Source: Chrysaora quinquecirrha | Taxonomy: Eukaryota; Cnidaria; Scyphozoa; Semaeostomeae; Pelagiidae | Assembly: GCA_014526335.1 (NCBI GenBank) | Contig: JACTAT010000286.1 | Span: forward strand, 1 to 64,000 | Length of the DNA: 64,000 nucleotides | Direction: 5' to 3' | Shown here: one piece after another, positions 19,306 through 30,905 of the stretch | Layout of the letters: each line of letters opens with the position of its first letter | Numbering within the stretch: the first letter of the stretch is position 1 | Made by a program: the position numbers and the translations under genes | Notes under the pieces: model-generated | Databases searched by the model: none | Told to the model about the DNA's origin: nothing | The model's input: only the letters and a program-made list of their open reading frames with translations

Positions 19306-21097
19306 TCTTATATACTAAAATGGTAATTTCCATGGAAACCGGTTTTTCGACAGTCACTACTCCCAAGTCGTAAGTGGTACGCTTTTCCGACTTTTTTGCT
19401 GCTCGGCTGACAGTGGGTTAGGCATGTCATCGCCCTTTCGTTTTTTGCAAACTTCTCTCGCTTCTGGGGTAATTGGGGCTAACCCTTCTTTGAAGTGCGT
19501 CATTGGTGCCTGTTTGAACAATCGCCCTATTGTTTTCCTAAAGGGATTATCGAAATCTGAAACCCGTGAAAATAGCTCTGTTGGTAAGGGCTCCTGTTTC
19601 GTGATGAAAAATTGTCGGAGGCAGGAGATCGACAATCACATCACAAGAGGATCAGAATTTTTTATTTTTGTGATTTTCCTGTTGAAAATGCTTTCCGCAG
19701 GACCGGGAGACATCTTGATCACTAAAACCTGCTTTGGAATAATTTTAAAATTCGTTTGGTATTAATATTTTTCAATCAAAGTTCCTCAAACAAAGTCCAT
19801 TTTTACATGAATATTCAGTCAACCGGCTTGAATCCCGTTGTGCAAATGCTTTCAACCCTTTCAATGGAAACAAAATGCCATTACCGCATTTCAAAAGCTT
19901 ATTCAGAAGTGCATTTCATTCAAAGAAAACAAACAACAAACCTTTTCAAAGGGTTTTTGAAGAGTGCATTCGAAAGCCAACAAAACCCTTTCCAAACACC
20001 GTCACAAACTTCGAGCTGCCTAGATGGCACTATCTGACTGTACAGGACTGAGCAAGATAAACTACAACAAGACCAAGAAGCAGGATCCTGCAGTAAAACC
20101 GGGTTCTCCACGATCAGGGGAAAAATGCGTTCAATCTATTATATTGCTACGTTTTCTATCATGATCTTTGGGGGATCCTTTCAACGGGAAGGAGACAAGC
20201 CAAGGACAGCTAGAAAGGTAAAATTTTCTTCACAACATAAAAACTTGACCAACGAACTTTGCTAAGGAAAATGACGATGAACAGAACTGCAGAGAATGAA
20301 CAATAACTAGACTGAGGAACAGGACCATAGTACCGGACTAGACAACGAATAATTTCCGGACTCTGACTAAGGAACATGAGCAATAACATGACTGGGGAAC
20401 AGGACCAAGGAACGGGACTGAAGACGATGAACAATTTCAGGACTAAGGAACATGAGCAATAATAAGACTGACAAAAGGGACCAAGGAGCGAGACTGAAGA
20501 CCATGAATAATTTCAGGACTAAGGAATCTGAACAATAACAAGACTGAGGAATAAGACCAAGGAATGGAACTGAAGACCATTTCAGGACTAAGGAACTGGA
20601 TAAAGGAACGGGACTGAAGACAATGAGTAACTTCAGGACTAAGGAACAGGATTCAGGAAAGAGACTGAAGACTATGAATAATTTCGGGACTAAGAAACAT
20701 GAACAATAGCAAGACTAAGGAACAGGACCAAGGAGTGGGATCGAAGATCTTAAGAGATATCTTAACCAAGGAATGGGATTGAAGACGATTGATTATGTCA
20801 GGACTAAGGGACAGACTATAGAGAAAGACAGCTGCTCTACACTGACTTATTTGAAACTTTGGAACATCATTGTGGACTAAGGACCTTGCACTAAAACAGA
20901 GGAACAGAACTGAGATTGGCACTAGGAAATGGGACCCTGGACTAGGACCAAGGACAAATAGTAAAGATTAGAAACTAGGACCTAAGTGGAGAGGCAGAGG
21001 TCATTAAGGAGGAGGTCCTTGAGGCGGAGGCCTTTGAGGCGGTGGTTCTTGAGGCGGAGTCCTTGTGAGGCGGTGCTCTTAGACGGGCAAGGGCTAG
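19306..21097 (+). mobile_element. Unit 3, class B
   Basis: Starts TCTTATATACTAAAATGG. tRNA-like module of the unit 2 type at 19562-19640, more decayed. 'Aggactaaggaacatg' minisatellite 20270-20900, GAGGCGGAGG repeats at 20995-21070. Ends CTAG. Confidence 0.7.
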
Positions 21098-21360
21098 TCT
21101 CTCTATACTAAAATGGGAATCGGATTAGTGAAAATTTTGTACGGATTTCTTTGAGCGGGTTGTGTGAGCTTCTGGGATGCGATTTTCCCACGATTCGGCC
21201 GCCCGTGGGGTAGGCGAGCCATCGCCCTTGCTTTTTCTCCTATCTGCTGCAGTCTGTGGGGTAAAAGGGGCTAACCCTTCTTTGAAGTGCGTCATTGGTG
21301 CCTTTTTTAACCATCGCCCGATTGCTTTCTGTAGAAGGATTATCACTTAATCACAACAAG

Positions 21361-21437
21361 GCACTGTAGCACGGTCGGTAAGGCGGCGTGTCTTGTGAGC
21401 TCAGACGCAGAGTTGGGAGTTTGACTCCCTTCAAGAG
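21361..21437 (+). other. tRNA-like module 1 (representative copy)
   Basis: A-box-like TAGCACGGTCGGTAAGG, a central arm GTCT...AGAC, and a T-arm-like GGGAGTTTGACTCCC (other copies keep the T-loop consensus GTTCGA). Spacing between boxes is about 40 bp, as in tRNA genes. Acceptor-stem pairing is absent, so it is not a usable tRNA; an internal pol III promoter is possible. Confidence 0.55.
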
Positions 21438-21644
21438 AAAATCTTTTCCTTTCGAATTTTTTTTATTTCTGTTATTTTCGTGTTGGAAATGTTTTCCCAA
21501 GGCCGAGGAGACGTCTGGCAACTGAAATTTGCTTTTCCTGTAATTTTTAAGTTCGTTAGACATATTTTTTTTACGTGTTTTGTTGTTCCCTCTCATGAAA
21601 ATTAAGGACCACTAGGAGATTATCGTCGGCTAAGGAATACGGCT

Positions 21645-21709
21645 GTGTAGCCGAGTGGATAAATTCTTGCCTCCTACCCTGAATGCCTAGAGTTCAATTC
21701 CCCTCAAGG
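21645..21709 (+). other. tRNA-like module 2 (representative copy)
   Basis: GTAGCCGAGTGGATAAA (A-box, Leu/Ser-tRNA style GCCGAGTGG) and GAGTTCAATTCC (B-box) about 38 bp apart. Always ~200 bp downstream of module 1. No complementary acceptor ends. A (T)n-rich stretch follows within 40 bp. Confidence 0.55.
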
Positions 21710-22824
21710 TCAAAGTTTTGGTGTTTTTGTTTTTGTGATTTCAATAGTTTACAATTCTTTTTAATGTCAAAAAGTCACTTCAACAAAACTAGAAGGCTTT
21801 TTGGAATGACTCAAACTTTAAGATCTATTTTTTTTCATATCTTTTCAATTCTAAATTTATTTTCAACTTATCTCTTGACACTAACTTTCATTTTCATTTG
21901 GTTTTATTTCTATTTTAATTTCATCTTCGATTTTAATTTCAAGTTTTTATTGCTGCCCAAGAATTTATAATAAAATCGAATTTTTTTTAAAATTAAAATT
22001 AATTTCAATTTTACTAATATTAACATTAAGGCCAATACTCTTACGTTCCAAATAAATGGGGTGCAAATGAACGGGAAGGGGCTGGGGTAAATTAAAAAAA
22101 GCAGCTTCATTCTTTGACAAGTGAAGTTATTTCTTCGAAAATTGATAAATGGGGGGTCCTAATAAGGTCCGGGGTTAGGAGAAAGAACTCCAAATTAATA
22201 AACGAGGGGACGTTTATGTGGCATCTAAGAGTATGAAGATGAATTAAGATGATGATAAAGTTTGAGATTGACATTATTGCATGTGGTGATAAACAACCAC
22301 ATTAGCATTAATTGCAAGTTTCAATGTGATTTCAGATTTGCATCAAGATTTACATTAAGGTTCAAATTAAGACTGATTTGAACATGAGCTTCAGTTTACA
22401 AATTAAGAATAACTTTAAGTTTAAGTTCAAAAGTGAAAGACTGATACTTAGACCAAGACTAACACAGACTAAGACTAATATTAAGATGCAGTTCAAGATT
22501 TACTAAGGCTAAGATTAAGATTAACATTAAGATTTAGATTAGGAGTAAGATTAAGATTAAAATTAAGATTCAGATTCTGATCAAGATTAACATTTAGATT
22601 AAGATTAAGGTTAAGTTTCCAATTCATGTAGAAGTTAAGATTCCATTTAAGTTGAAGACTAAGATTAAGACTAGACTAACATTAAGATTAAGATCAAGAT
22701 TTAGATTAACAGCAAATATAGCGACCTCAATGCACTGTGCCTTTTAGGTAGAAGTTGTTATTGGCGGGGTTCATCGGAGGCGGTGATCCTCATGAGGCAG
22801 TGGTCTTACACGGGCAAGGGCTGG

Positions 22825-24249
22825 TCTTTCTATATTAAAATGGTGGTTGCCATGTGACTGATTTTGTACTAGCGTTTTTGGCTAGGCGGTGTGACCTTTT
22901 GAGATGCTGGTTTCGCACGATGCTGCCGCCGATGGGGTAGGCGAGCCAAAACTACTTCGCTTTTTCGTATCTGCTCCAGAAGCTGGGGTAATGGGGCTAA
23001 CCCTTCTTCTTTGATCTACGTCACTGCCGCAAATTGACACAATACTTGGCCTAAATGAAACCAGATTGTCTAAAGACATATGTGACAATGAGGTTTCAAT
23101 TGAGGGCTATGATCTTTACAGGCATGATAGGGACACCTCGGGTGGTGGAGGAGCCATTTACATAAGAAACACGCTTTCCCATCGCAAACGAGATGATATT
23201 AAGGACCCCAATCTTGAGATAATAGGACTGGAGATTACACCTAAGCACACCAAGAGCTACATTGTTCTTTGTTGGTACCGTCCACCCACGGACTATGCAG
23301 ATACTTCCACCTTTCTATCATTAACGAAACTAATTAGAGATCTGGATGCAGAAGGGAAGGAAATTATTCTAATTGGCGATACAAATTTTGATCTCAAAAA
23401 ATCAAAAGATTGTAACACAAGAAAGCTTGTATATTCAGAATTTCAATTTGAACAATTAATTACTGATTATACAAGGGTAGCTACTTCAATTTGCTCTAAT
23501 GGAGAGACAAATACAACAAGAACATTGATTGATCATCTCTCTACGAATAGGCCAAATTTCATTTCCTATTAAAATAAGCATGTCAGATCACTATATGATC
23601 TTTGGCATCAGAAAACTTAGATGCAGATGTCATGTCTAGGGAAGCAAATAAAAACCGAGTTTCGCTGTCTGAAAAATTATTATCGGGAAGCGTTTCTATC
23701 CGACCTGCAAAGTATCAACTGGAATATGGCTACCCCCACAACCTGGGATGACCCCAATATATTGGCAAATAACTTCCACGATCTCTTTCAATCAATCTTA
23801 GATGTGCATGCACCGTTAAAAACACGAAAACACACAACAGTGGATGCACCTTCTCCCTGGATAACTCCACATGTCAAGAACTTGATATGCGAGAGAGACC
23901 GGGCTAAGAGAAAAGCTGAAAGAGATCAATCAATCTGGCCAGAATACAAACGCCTAAGAAACAGGGTTACCAGTGAACTCCGAAGAGGTGTCGAGACTTA
24001 CTACCAAAATTTGATAGATGAGAACTCCAATGACCCTAAAGAGATGTGGAAAACGATCAACAAAGTTCTAAATGAGAATCAACATTCCACCACTCCAAAG
24101 TTTGTTGTGTTTGAAGGTCAATCGATTGAAAATCCAAATGAAATTGCTGAAGCTTTCAACAATCATTTCACTACCTTAGGCCCACAACTGGGGGATAAAA
24201 TCGAAAACAGAGACTCCGATGACCCACTAAAATCTTTCTATACTAAAAT
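22825..24249 (+). mobile_element. Unit 5, duplicate of unit 1
   Basis: Near-identical to unit 1, including the LINE capture at 23040-24232. In this copy a 6-bp deletion removes the repeated Lys-Leu in RKLKLVYSE, TCGGG replaces TTGGG near 23139, and a stop (TAG) precedes GKQIKTEFR. Again no canonical 3' end. Confidence 0.65.
23040..24232 (+). pseudogene. Second copy of the captured LINE endonuclease fragment
   Basis: Same ordered motifs as 16366-17565 (here with LIGDTNFDL, the more usual form of the GD-N-D motif) and the same frameshift before SDHYMIFGIRKL, so the break preceded the duplication. One extra stop at about 23638. Confidence 0.78.
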
Positions 24250-25983
24250 TCTACTATACTAAAATAGGAGTGGTCATGGTTACCGATTTTGTGACAGTCA
24301 CTCCTCCCGTGTTGTTCGTGGTACGATTTTCGGACTTTTTCGCCGCCCGGCCGACCGTGAGGTAGGCGAGCCATCGCCCTGTCCTTTTTTGCAAACTTCT
24401 CTCGCTTCTGGGGTAATTGGGGCTAACCCCTCTTTGAAGTGCGTCATTGGTGCCTGTTTGAAAAATCGTCCGATTGTTTTCCTAAAGGGATTATCAAAAT
24501 TTGAAAACCGTGGAAATAGCTCTGTTGGTAAGGGGTCCTGTTTCGTGCTGCAGGTTGTTGGAGGCAGGAGATCGATCCCACTTAGGGGAGAATCGTTTTC
24601 CATCAGAATTTTTTCTTCCAGTGGTTTCCGTGGTTGAAATGCTTTTTGGAGCACAAGCATACGTCTCGATCACTAAATCTTGCTTTGGAATTATTTTAAA
24701 ATCTGTTTCGTTTTGATATTTTTCAATTGAAGTTCATCAAACAACATCCATGTTTACGTGAATATCCAGTCAACCGGTTTGAATCGCGTTGTGCAAATGC
24801 TTTTAACCCTTTCAATGGAAGCAAATGCCATTACCACATTTCAAAAGCTTATTCAGAAGTGCATTTCATTCAAAGAAAACAAACAAAAACCCTTTTCAAA
24901 GGGTTTTCGAAGAGTGAATTTGAAATCCTTTCCAAATGTCATCAGGAAGTTTAAGCTGCCTTAATAGCAGTACCTGACTATACAGGACTGAGCAAGATAA
25001 ACTACAACAAGACAAAGAAGCAGGATCCTGCAGTAAACCCGAGTTCTCCACGATTTCTCTTGCAGTAAACCCGAGTTCTCCACGGAGAATGCGTTCAATC
25101 TATTATATTGCTACGTTTTCTATCATGATCTTTGAGGAATCCTTTCAAGGGGAAGGAAACAAGCCAAGGACAGCTAGAAAGGTAACATTTTCTTCGCAAC
25201 ATAAAAACTTGACAAACGAACTTGGCTAAGGAAAACGATGAGGAACAGAACTGCAGAGAATGAACAATAACAAGACTGAGGAACAGGACCATAGTACGGG
25301 AAGGGAGACCACGAAAAATTTCAGGACTAAGGAACATGAGCAATAATAAGACTGTCGAACAGGACCAAGGAACGGGACTGAAGACCATGAATAATTTCAG
25401 GACTAAGGAGCATGAACAATAACAAGACTGAGGAACAACACCAAGGAATGGAACTGAAGACCATTTCAGGACTAAGGAACAGGGAAAAGGAACGGACTGA
25501 ACACCATAACTAATTTCAGGACTAAGGAACAAGATAAAGGAAAGGGACTGAAGACTATGAATAATTTCGGGATTAAGAAACATGAACAATAACACGACTA
25601 AGGAACAGGACCAAGGAACAGGATTGAAGATCTGAACAATAACAAGACTGAGGAACAGGACCAAGGAATGGGACTGAAGACGATTGATTATGTCAGGACT
25701 AAGGAACAGACTATAGAAAAAGACAAGTGCTCTACACTGACTAATTTGAAACTCATTTTGGACTAAGGACCTCGCACTAAAACAGAGGAACAGAACTGGG
25801 ATTGGCACTAGGAAAAGGGACCCTGGACTAGGACCAAGGACAAACACTAAAGATTAGAAACTAGGACCTAAGTGCAGAGGCAGAGGTCATTGAGGCGGAG
25901 GTCCTTGAGGCGGATGTCTTTGAGGCAGAGGTTCTTGAGGCGGATGTCTTATGAGGCGGTGGTCTTAGACGGGCAAGGGCTTG
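24250..25983 (+). mobile_element. Unit 6, class B, duplicate of unit 2
   Basis: Keeps the tRNA-like module (24509-24588) and minisatellite of unit 2; differs by an 11-bp TTTTGCAAACT restored near 24390 and scattered substitutions. Ends CTTG like unit 2. Confidence 0.68.
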
Positions 25984-27319
25984 TCTTATATACTAAAATG
26001 GTAATTTCCATGGAAACCGGTTTTTCGACAGTCACTACTCCCAAGTCGTAAGTGGTACGCTTTTCCGACTTTTTCGCTGCTCGGCCGACAGTGGGTTAGG
26101 CGTGTCATCGCCCTTTCGTTTTTTGCAAACTTCTCTCGCTTCTGGGGAATTGGGGCTAACCCTTCTTTGAAGTGCGTCATTGGTGCCTGTTTGAACAATC
26201 GCCCGATTGTTTTCCTAAAGGGATTATCGAAATCTGAAACCCGTGAAAATAGCTCTGTTGGTAAGGGCTCCTGTTTCGTGATGAAAAATTGTCGGAGGCA
26301 GGAGATCGACGATCCCCTCACGAGAGGATCAGAATTTTTTATTTTTGTGATTTTCCTGTTGAAAATGCTTTCAGCAGGACCGGGAGACATCTCGATCACT
26401 AAAACCTGCTTTGGAATAATTTTAAAATTCGTTTGGTATTAATATTTTTCAATCAAAGTTCCTCAAACAAAGTCCATGTTTACATGAATATTCAGTCAAC
26501 CGGCTTGAATCCCGTTGTGCAAATGCTTTCAACCCTTTCAATGGAAACAAAATGCCATTACCGCATTTCAAAAGCTTATTCAGAAGTGCATTTCATTCAA
26601 AGAAAACAAACAACAAACCTTTTCAAAGGGTTTTTGAAGAGTGCATTCGAAAGCCAACAAAACCCTTTCCAAACACCATCACGAACTTCGAGCTGCCTAG
26701 ATGGCACTATCTGACTGTACAGGACTGAGCAAGATAAACTACAACAAGACCAAGAAGCAGGATCCTGCAGTAAAACCGGGTTCTCCACGATCAGGGGAAA
26801 AATGCGTTCAATCTATTATATTGCTACGTTTTCTATCATGATCTTTGGGGATCCTTTCAACGGGAAGGAGACAAGCCAAGGACAGCTAGAAAGGTAAAAT
26901 ATTCTTCACAACATAAAAACTTGACCAACGAACTTCGCTAAGGAAAATGACGATGAACAGAACTGCAGAGAATGAACAATAACTAGACTGAGGAACAGGA
27001 CCATAGTACCGGACTAGACCACGAATAATTTCCGGACTCTGACTAAGGAACATGAGCAATAACAATTTCAATTTCAATTTCATTTATTCAACACCCGATT
27101 AGGGTCTAGTAGTATACATCACTACCGTTTACATAAACATTAATGAATATTACAACGGTTTTAATGATAACTACAGAAAAGCAAACTAAGATTACAATAA
27201 TTAAAATAAAGCAGGAAAGATTATTCTGCTACATAGAGATATTGTTTTAAACTACAATTCACTCATTTTAATTATTTCTCATCTAATACACTATTTAATA
27301 TTATATATGTATGTATAAA

Positions 27320-29580
27320 CTAATTCGATACATGAGAACCATTAGATCTTACAACTTCAGAAGAGTGTATAAATTTTGCTAGGGCAACTATTGTTGTTTT
27401 GTTTTGACAATTTAACATATTTCTAATTAATTCTGTTTTTTCGATTTCGGAAAGGACATCAATTTTATCTTTCTGTAAGTTTAATTCTACATAGAAAATT
27501 TCTCGTTCTTGTTTGTTACTTACACAATCAAATAAAAAGTGGATTTCATTATCTATTCTGCTCGGTTCATATCTACAGAAGTCACAAAAGCGCTCATTTG
27601 GGTCTATCTTATTCTTACAATATCTTCCCGTTTCTATTTTAAGTTTGTGTGTACTTATTAGAAGTCTAGTAAGGGCAGCTCTATGGCATCTTGAGTCTAT
27701 ATGTGTCAAATACTTTGAGATAGTTGGTTCTAACTTGATCTTTCTGTAGAATGCCAATCTATTCATATTGCAAATTTGATGTCGCCATTGTTTGTTAAAA
27801 ATTTTGGATAACTCTTTTTTGCAAAAGTTTTTTATCAATTTATTATTTTTTTGTGTAATTCTTTTATATTTATCATTATCATTTTGTACCTTATTTAAGA
27901 GTTTGTTTGAGTCAAAGTTAGTCTCTTCTATTGTTTTATTGATATCGTTATACCATGAAGTGCATAATAATCTATTCTCTACTAAGGTGTCTGTTAGCAA
28001 ATGGTTTTTATTTTGGTTTATATAATCAAAGAACTTTAAAGAATTTATTTTCATATCAATCTTAAGTGGTTGTAATCCTAATTCTCCCAACACCGCCAAA
28101 TTTATTGCTTTGCGATTGACTCCCAGTATATGTTTAGCAAACATTAACTGTACTTTTTCAATTATATTAATATCTTTTGATATGCATCCCCATAATTCCG
28201 ATCCATATAATAAGATTGGTTTAACAGTTGAGGCAAATACCTGAATAATTGTTTCAATTGGAATGTAATTTATGGTTGATAGTTTATATATATTATATAG
28301 GGCACGTTTGGCTCTATTTGCTAGATCGTTAACCACTCCGTTAAAATTGCCATTGTTTTCTAGTTGGAAACCGAGATACTTATAAGATCTTACAAGATTT
28401 ATTTGGCTTTTATTCATTTTGAAACTTTTGTTTTTAACCATTTTTCCAGCTTTATTAAATATCACGACTTTAGTTTTGTCTGTGTTTATGAGCAATTTCC
28501 AATTTCTACAATATTCTTCCAATTCTTTAATACTGTTATTTAAGCCTTCTTCTGATTTAGATATCAGTACAATGTCATCAGCCCATAGTAAACATGGTAC
28601 TTTTCTATCCAATATAGTTGGAGTATCAATATTTGTTTTTGTTGCTAGTCTAGTACAAAAATCATTCATGTCCACATTGAACAGAAGCGAGCTTAGAGGA
28701 TCTCCCTGTCTGACTCCCATGTTTATTTCAAATTGCTCAGTCATATTGTTTCCTAGAAGTATCCTGTTTTTTGTGTTGGTGTATAGGTTCTGAATAGTTT
28801 TAAACATTTTCCCTTGAATTCCATAATTTCTTAACTTATATAATAAACCTTGGCGCCATAATCTATCAAAAGCTTTGGATATGTCGACAAAACAGCAATA
28901 CAGTTTTTCCTTTTTATTAAATTGTTTATCAATAAGTGTCTTCAGAACAAAAACATTGTTTGAAGTTCTCATATCTTTTCGAAAGCCCATTAAATTTTCA
29001 GCAAATATGTTGTAAGTTTCGAAAATAGAAACTAGTCTCTCGTTTAGAATTTGGTTGAATAGCTTACCCATACAAGATGTTAATGTTATGCCTCTATAAT
29101 TAGTTGGTTGTAGTTGATCTCCTTTTTTGAAGATTGGTTTCACTAATCCTTCTTTCCATATATCCGGATAATTTCCAAAAATTGTGTTTAATAAATTCTT
29201 AATAATGTAGCTGCCTAATTTTAAATTTGTAAATACTTTTAAGATTTCATTTGATATGTTATCGATGCCTACTGCTTTTCTGTTTTTCATATTGTTTACG
29301 GTTTTCAGGATTTCTTCAGTAGATATTTCGCTGTTTATTTTATTATCTATTTCAGTTTTCTCATTTGCAGTCAGATTCACACACAGTGGTCTTGTGGCTT
29401 CATTAATCTGCTCACTTAGTTGTGCATTATATCCTAATTTTTTGTAAAAGCTTATCCATGATTCACTCGGTATTTGCTCACAAGGATCTTCTGCATTACT
29501 ATTTTCATTTGTTATTGATTTAATTATTTTCCATCTCTCTTTCATATTATTGCTTGCAATATTGTTAAGTTTTCTTAATT
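27320..29580 (-). CDS. LINE ORF2, reverse transcriptase and carboxy-terminal part (frameshifted from endonuclease)
   Basis: 741 codons from the first ATG (29545); the frame is open back to about 29590 and continues the endonuclease ORF after a one-base slip at AAGAAAAGAT. RT motifs, numbered from that ATG: KPIFKKGD and NYRGITL (136-155), block A CFVDISKAFDRLW with Asp221, block B GVRQGDPLSS (277-286), block C LLWADDIVL with the Asp pair at 323-324, then SYKYLGFQLE. The thumb and connection region has LYGSELWG and IEKVQLMFAKHILGV. A carboxy-terminal zinc knuckle, CDFCRYEPSRIDNEIHFLFDC, closes the protein. It would copy the LINE RNA at the nicked target. All catalytic residues are present. Confidence 0.9.
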
Positions 29581-29582
29581 GG

Positions 29583-30905
29583 TTATCTTTTCTTGCGTAA
29601 TTTGTTTTTAATTAAGTGTTTGTATTCTTTCTTATTTTGATGATACGTTTTTCTTATATAATCATTATCTGGAAATTTATTCAAGAGTTTTCCAAGTTTT
29701 TTTAATTCTTGTCTTTTCTTATAACAATTTGTATCAAACTTTTTATGCTTTGAATTTAATTTTTTACTTGGCTTTTGTTTTTTCATTTTAACTAAACAGG
29801 TATTAGATGCTGTATCTAGAAAATTATTTATGGTGGTAATTTTGCTGTTAATGTTACTTATGCTTTCTAATTTATCTTTCAAGTCTAACAAAACGAAATC
29901 AGAAAAGTAATTTTTTATTTTGTACTCAGAGTTTGAGTTCCATATATATTTGGGTTTAATGTTTGCATTTTTCTCTTTCAGACCTTTTCTATTCTTGTTG
30001 TTATCTTTTATTTTTACTTTCAAACTCAAGATAAGTTGACAGTGATCAGAGTGCATTGTTAATGGTTTGACAGAGAATGTGTTTATATTACTGAAAAAAT
30101 TGTCACTGCATATTATATAATCAACAGTGCTTGAGCCATTGTATTTAAAACAAGTATATTTACCTGTTAGATCACCTAACATTCTACCATTTGCTATTTT
30201 TAGATGGTGAATATAACAAAGGTCTATAAGATGTTTTCCATAATTGTTGATTATCTTATCTTTAGATGTTCTAATACCATTAATATTATCTAAGCTTTCC
30301 TCAGGGTCACCTTCTCCATAGAGATTTGTGTCATGTTCAATGTAATCCATCATGCCACCAGTTCTACTGTTAAAGTCTCCTCCTAATATTATGTATCCTA
30401 ATTCTGAATATGCAAGAATTTCTTCTTGTAAAATTTGAAAAGTGTCGAATTGCTTGCTATTACTAACTGAATTTTCAGGTTTTATATAAACAATACATAG
30501 ATAAATATCTCTGTCAGTTGAGATATGTTGCCTTTTAAGCCTTACCCATAAGAGGTCTTCGTGTTTGCTTTCATTTATCTCTACAGCATCTTTAAATCTT
30601 AATGGAATGTAAGCTGAAATACCTCCTGATGATCTTTTTGAGTTCTTATTTTTTACTTTACGATAGAAATGATGAGATGTAAAATTAGGTATACTAAGAC
30701 CTGAATCTTCCTCACTAATAAAGGTCTCTATGAAAAAGTTTAAGCTATAGGGGCTAAGATGTTCTGCAATAAAATCTCGGTCATTCAGTTTGCTCTTAAG
30801 CCCATTAACATTTAGAATTGATATATTAAGATTATTAGGAATATTATATTCATCCTTAGAAAATGATAGCTTCTTTCTTTTTCTTGAGTCTCGATTACTC
30901 ACCAT
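29583..30905 (-). CDS. LINE ORF2, AP endonuclease domain
   Basis: 440 codons. Catalytic residues of the APE fold are all in place: Asn34 (LNVNGL), Glu60 (FFIETF), Tyr140 (IVYIKP), Asp177/Asn179 (GGDFNS), Asp262 (VDYI) and Ser286-Asp-His288 (MHSDHC). The start ATGGTGA overlaps the ORF1 stop by 7 bases, suggesting reinitiation or a frameshift. The frame ends at TAA near 29583, while the neighbouring frame continues smoothly (DNQLRKLNNIASNN) into the RT, so one base was lost or gained in a run of A. This domain nicks the target DNA for target-primed reverse transcription. Confidence 0.9.
   Translation of the reverse strand: MVSNRDSRKRKKLSFSKDEYNIPNNLNISILNVNGLKSKLNDRDFIAEHLSPYSLNFFIETFISEEDSGLSIPNFTSHHFYRKVKNKNSKRSSGGISAYIPLRFKDAVEINESKHEDLLWVRLKRQHISTDRDIYLCIVYIKPENSVSNSKQFDTFQILQEEILAYSELGYIILGGDFNSRTGGMMDYIEHDTNLYGEGDPEESLDNINGIRTSKDKIINNYGKHLIDLCYIHHLKIANGRMLGDLTGKYTCFKYNGSSTVDYIICSDNFFSNINTFSVKPLTMHSDHCQLILSLKVKIKDNNKNRKGLKEKNANIKPKYIWNSNSEYKIKNYFSDFVLLDLKDKLESISNINSKITTINNFLDTASNTCLVKMKKQKPSKKLNSKHKKFDTNCYKKRQELKKLGKLLNKFPDNDYIRKTYHQNKKEYKHLIKNKLRKKR

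Larger units (their letters stand above)
14553..21228. repeat. 6,676-bp tandem duplication, copy 1
   Basis: Copy 1 (14553-21228) and copy 2 (from 21229, continuing after the LINE to about 33990) keep a nearly constant offset of 6,667-6,679 bp through four units. Differences are a handful of substitutions and short indels, so the duplication is recent. Confidence 0.85.
21098..22824 (+). mobile_element. Unit 4, class A, complete
   Basis: Starts TCTCTCTATACTAAAATGGG. tRNA-like module 1 at 21361-21437, module 2 at 21645-21709, AAGATT minisatellite at 22320-22715. Ends CTGG. It is the full-length counterpart of unit 0 and almost identical to it. Confidence 0.72.
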
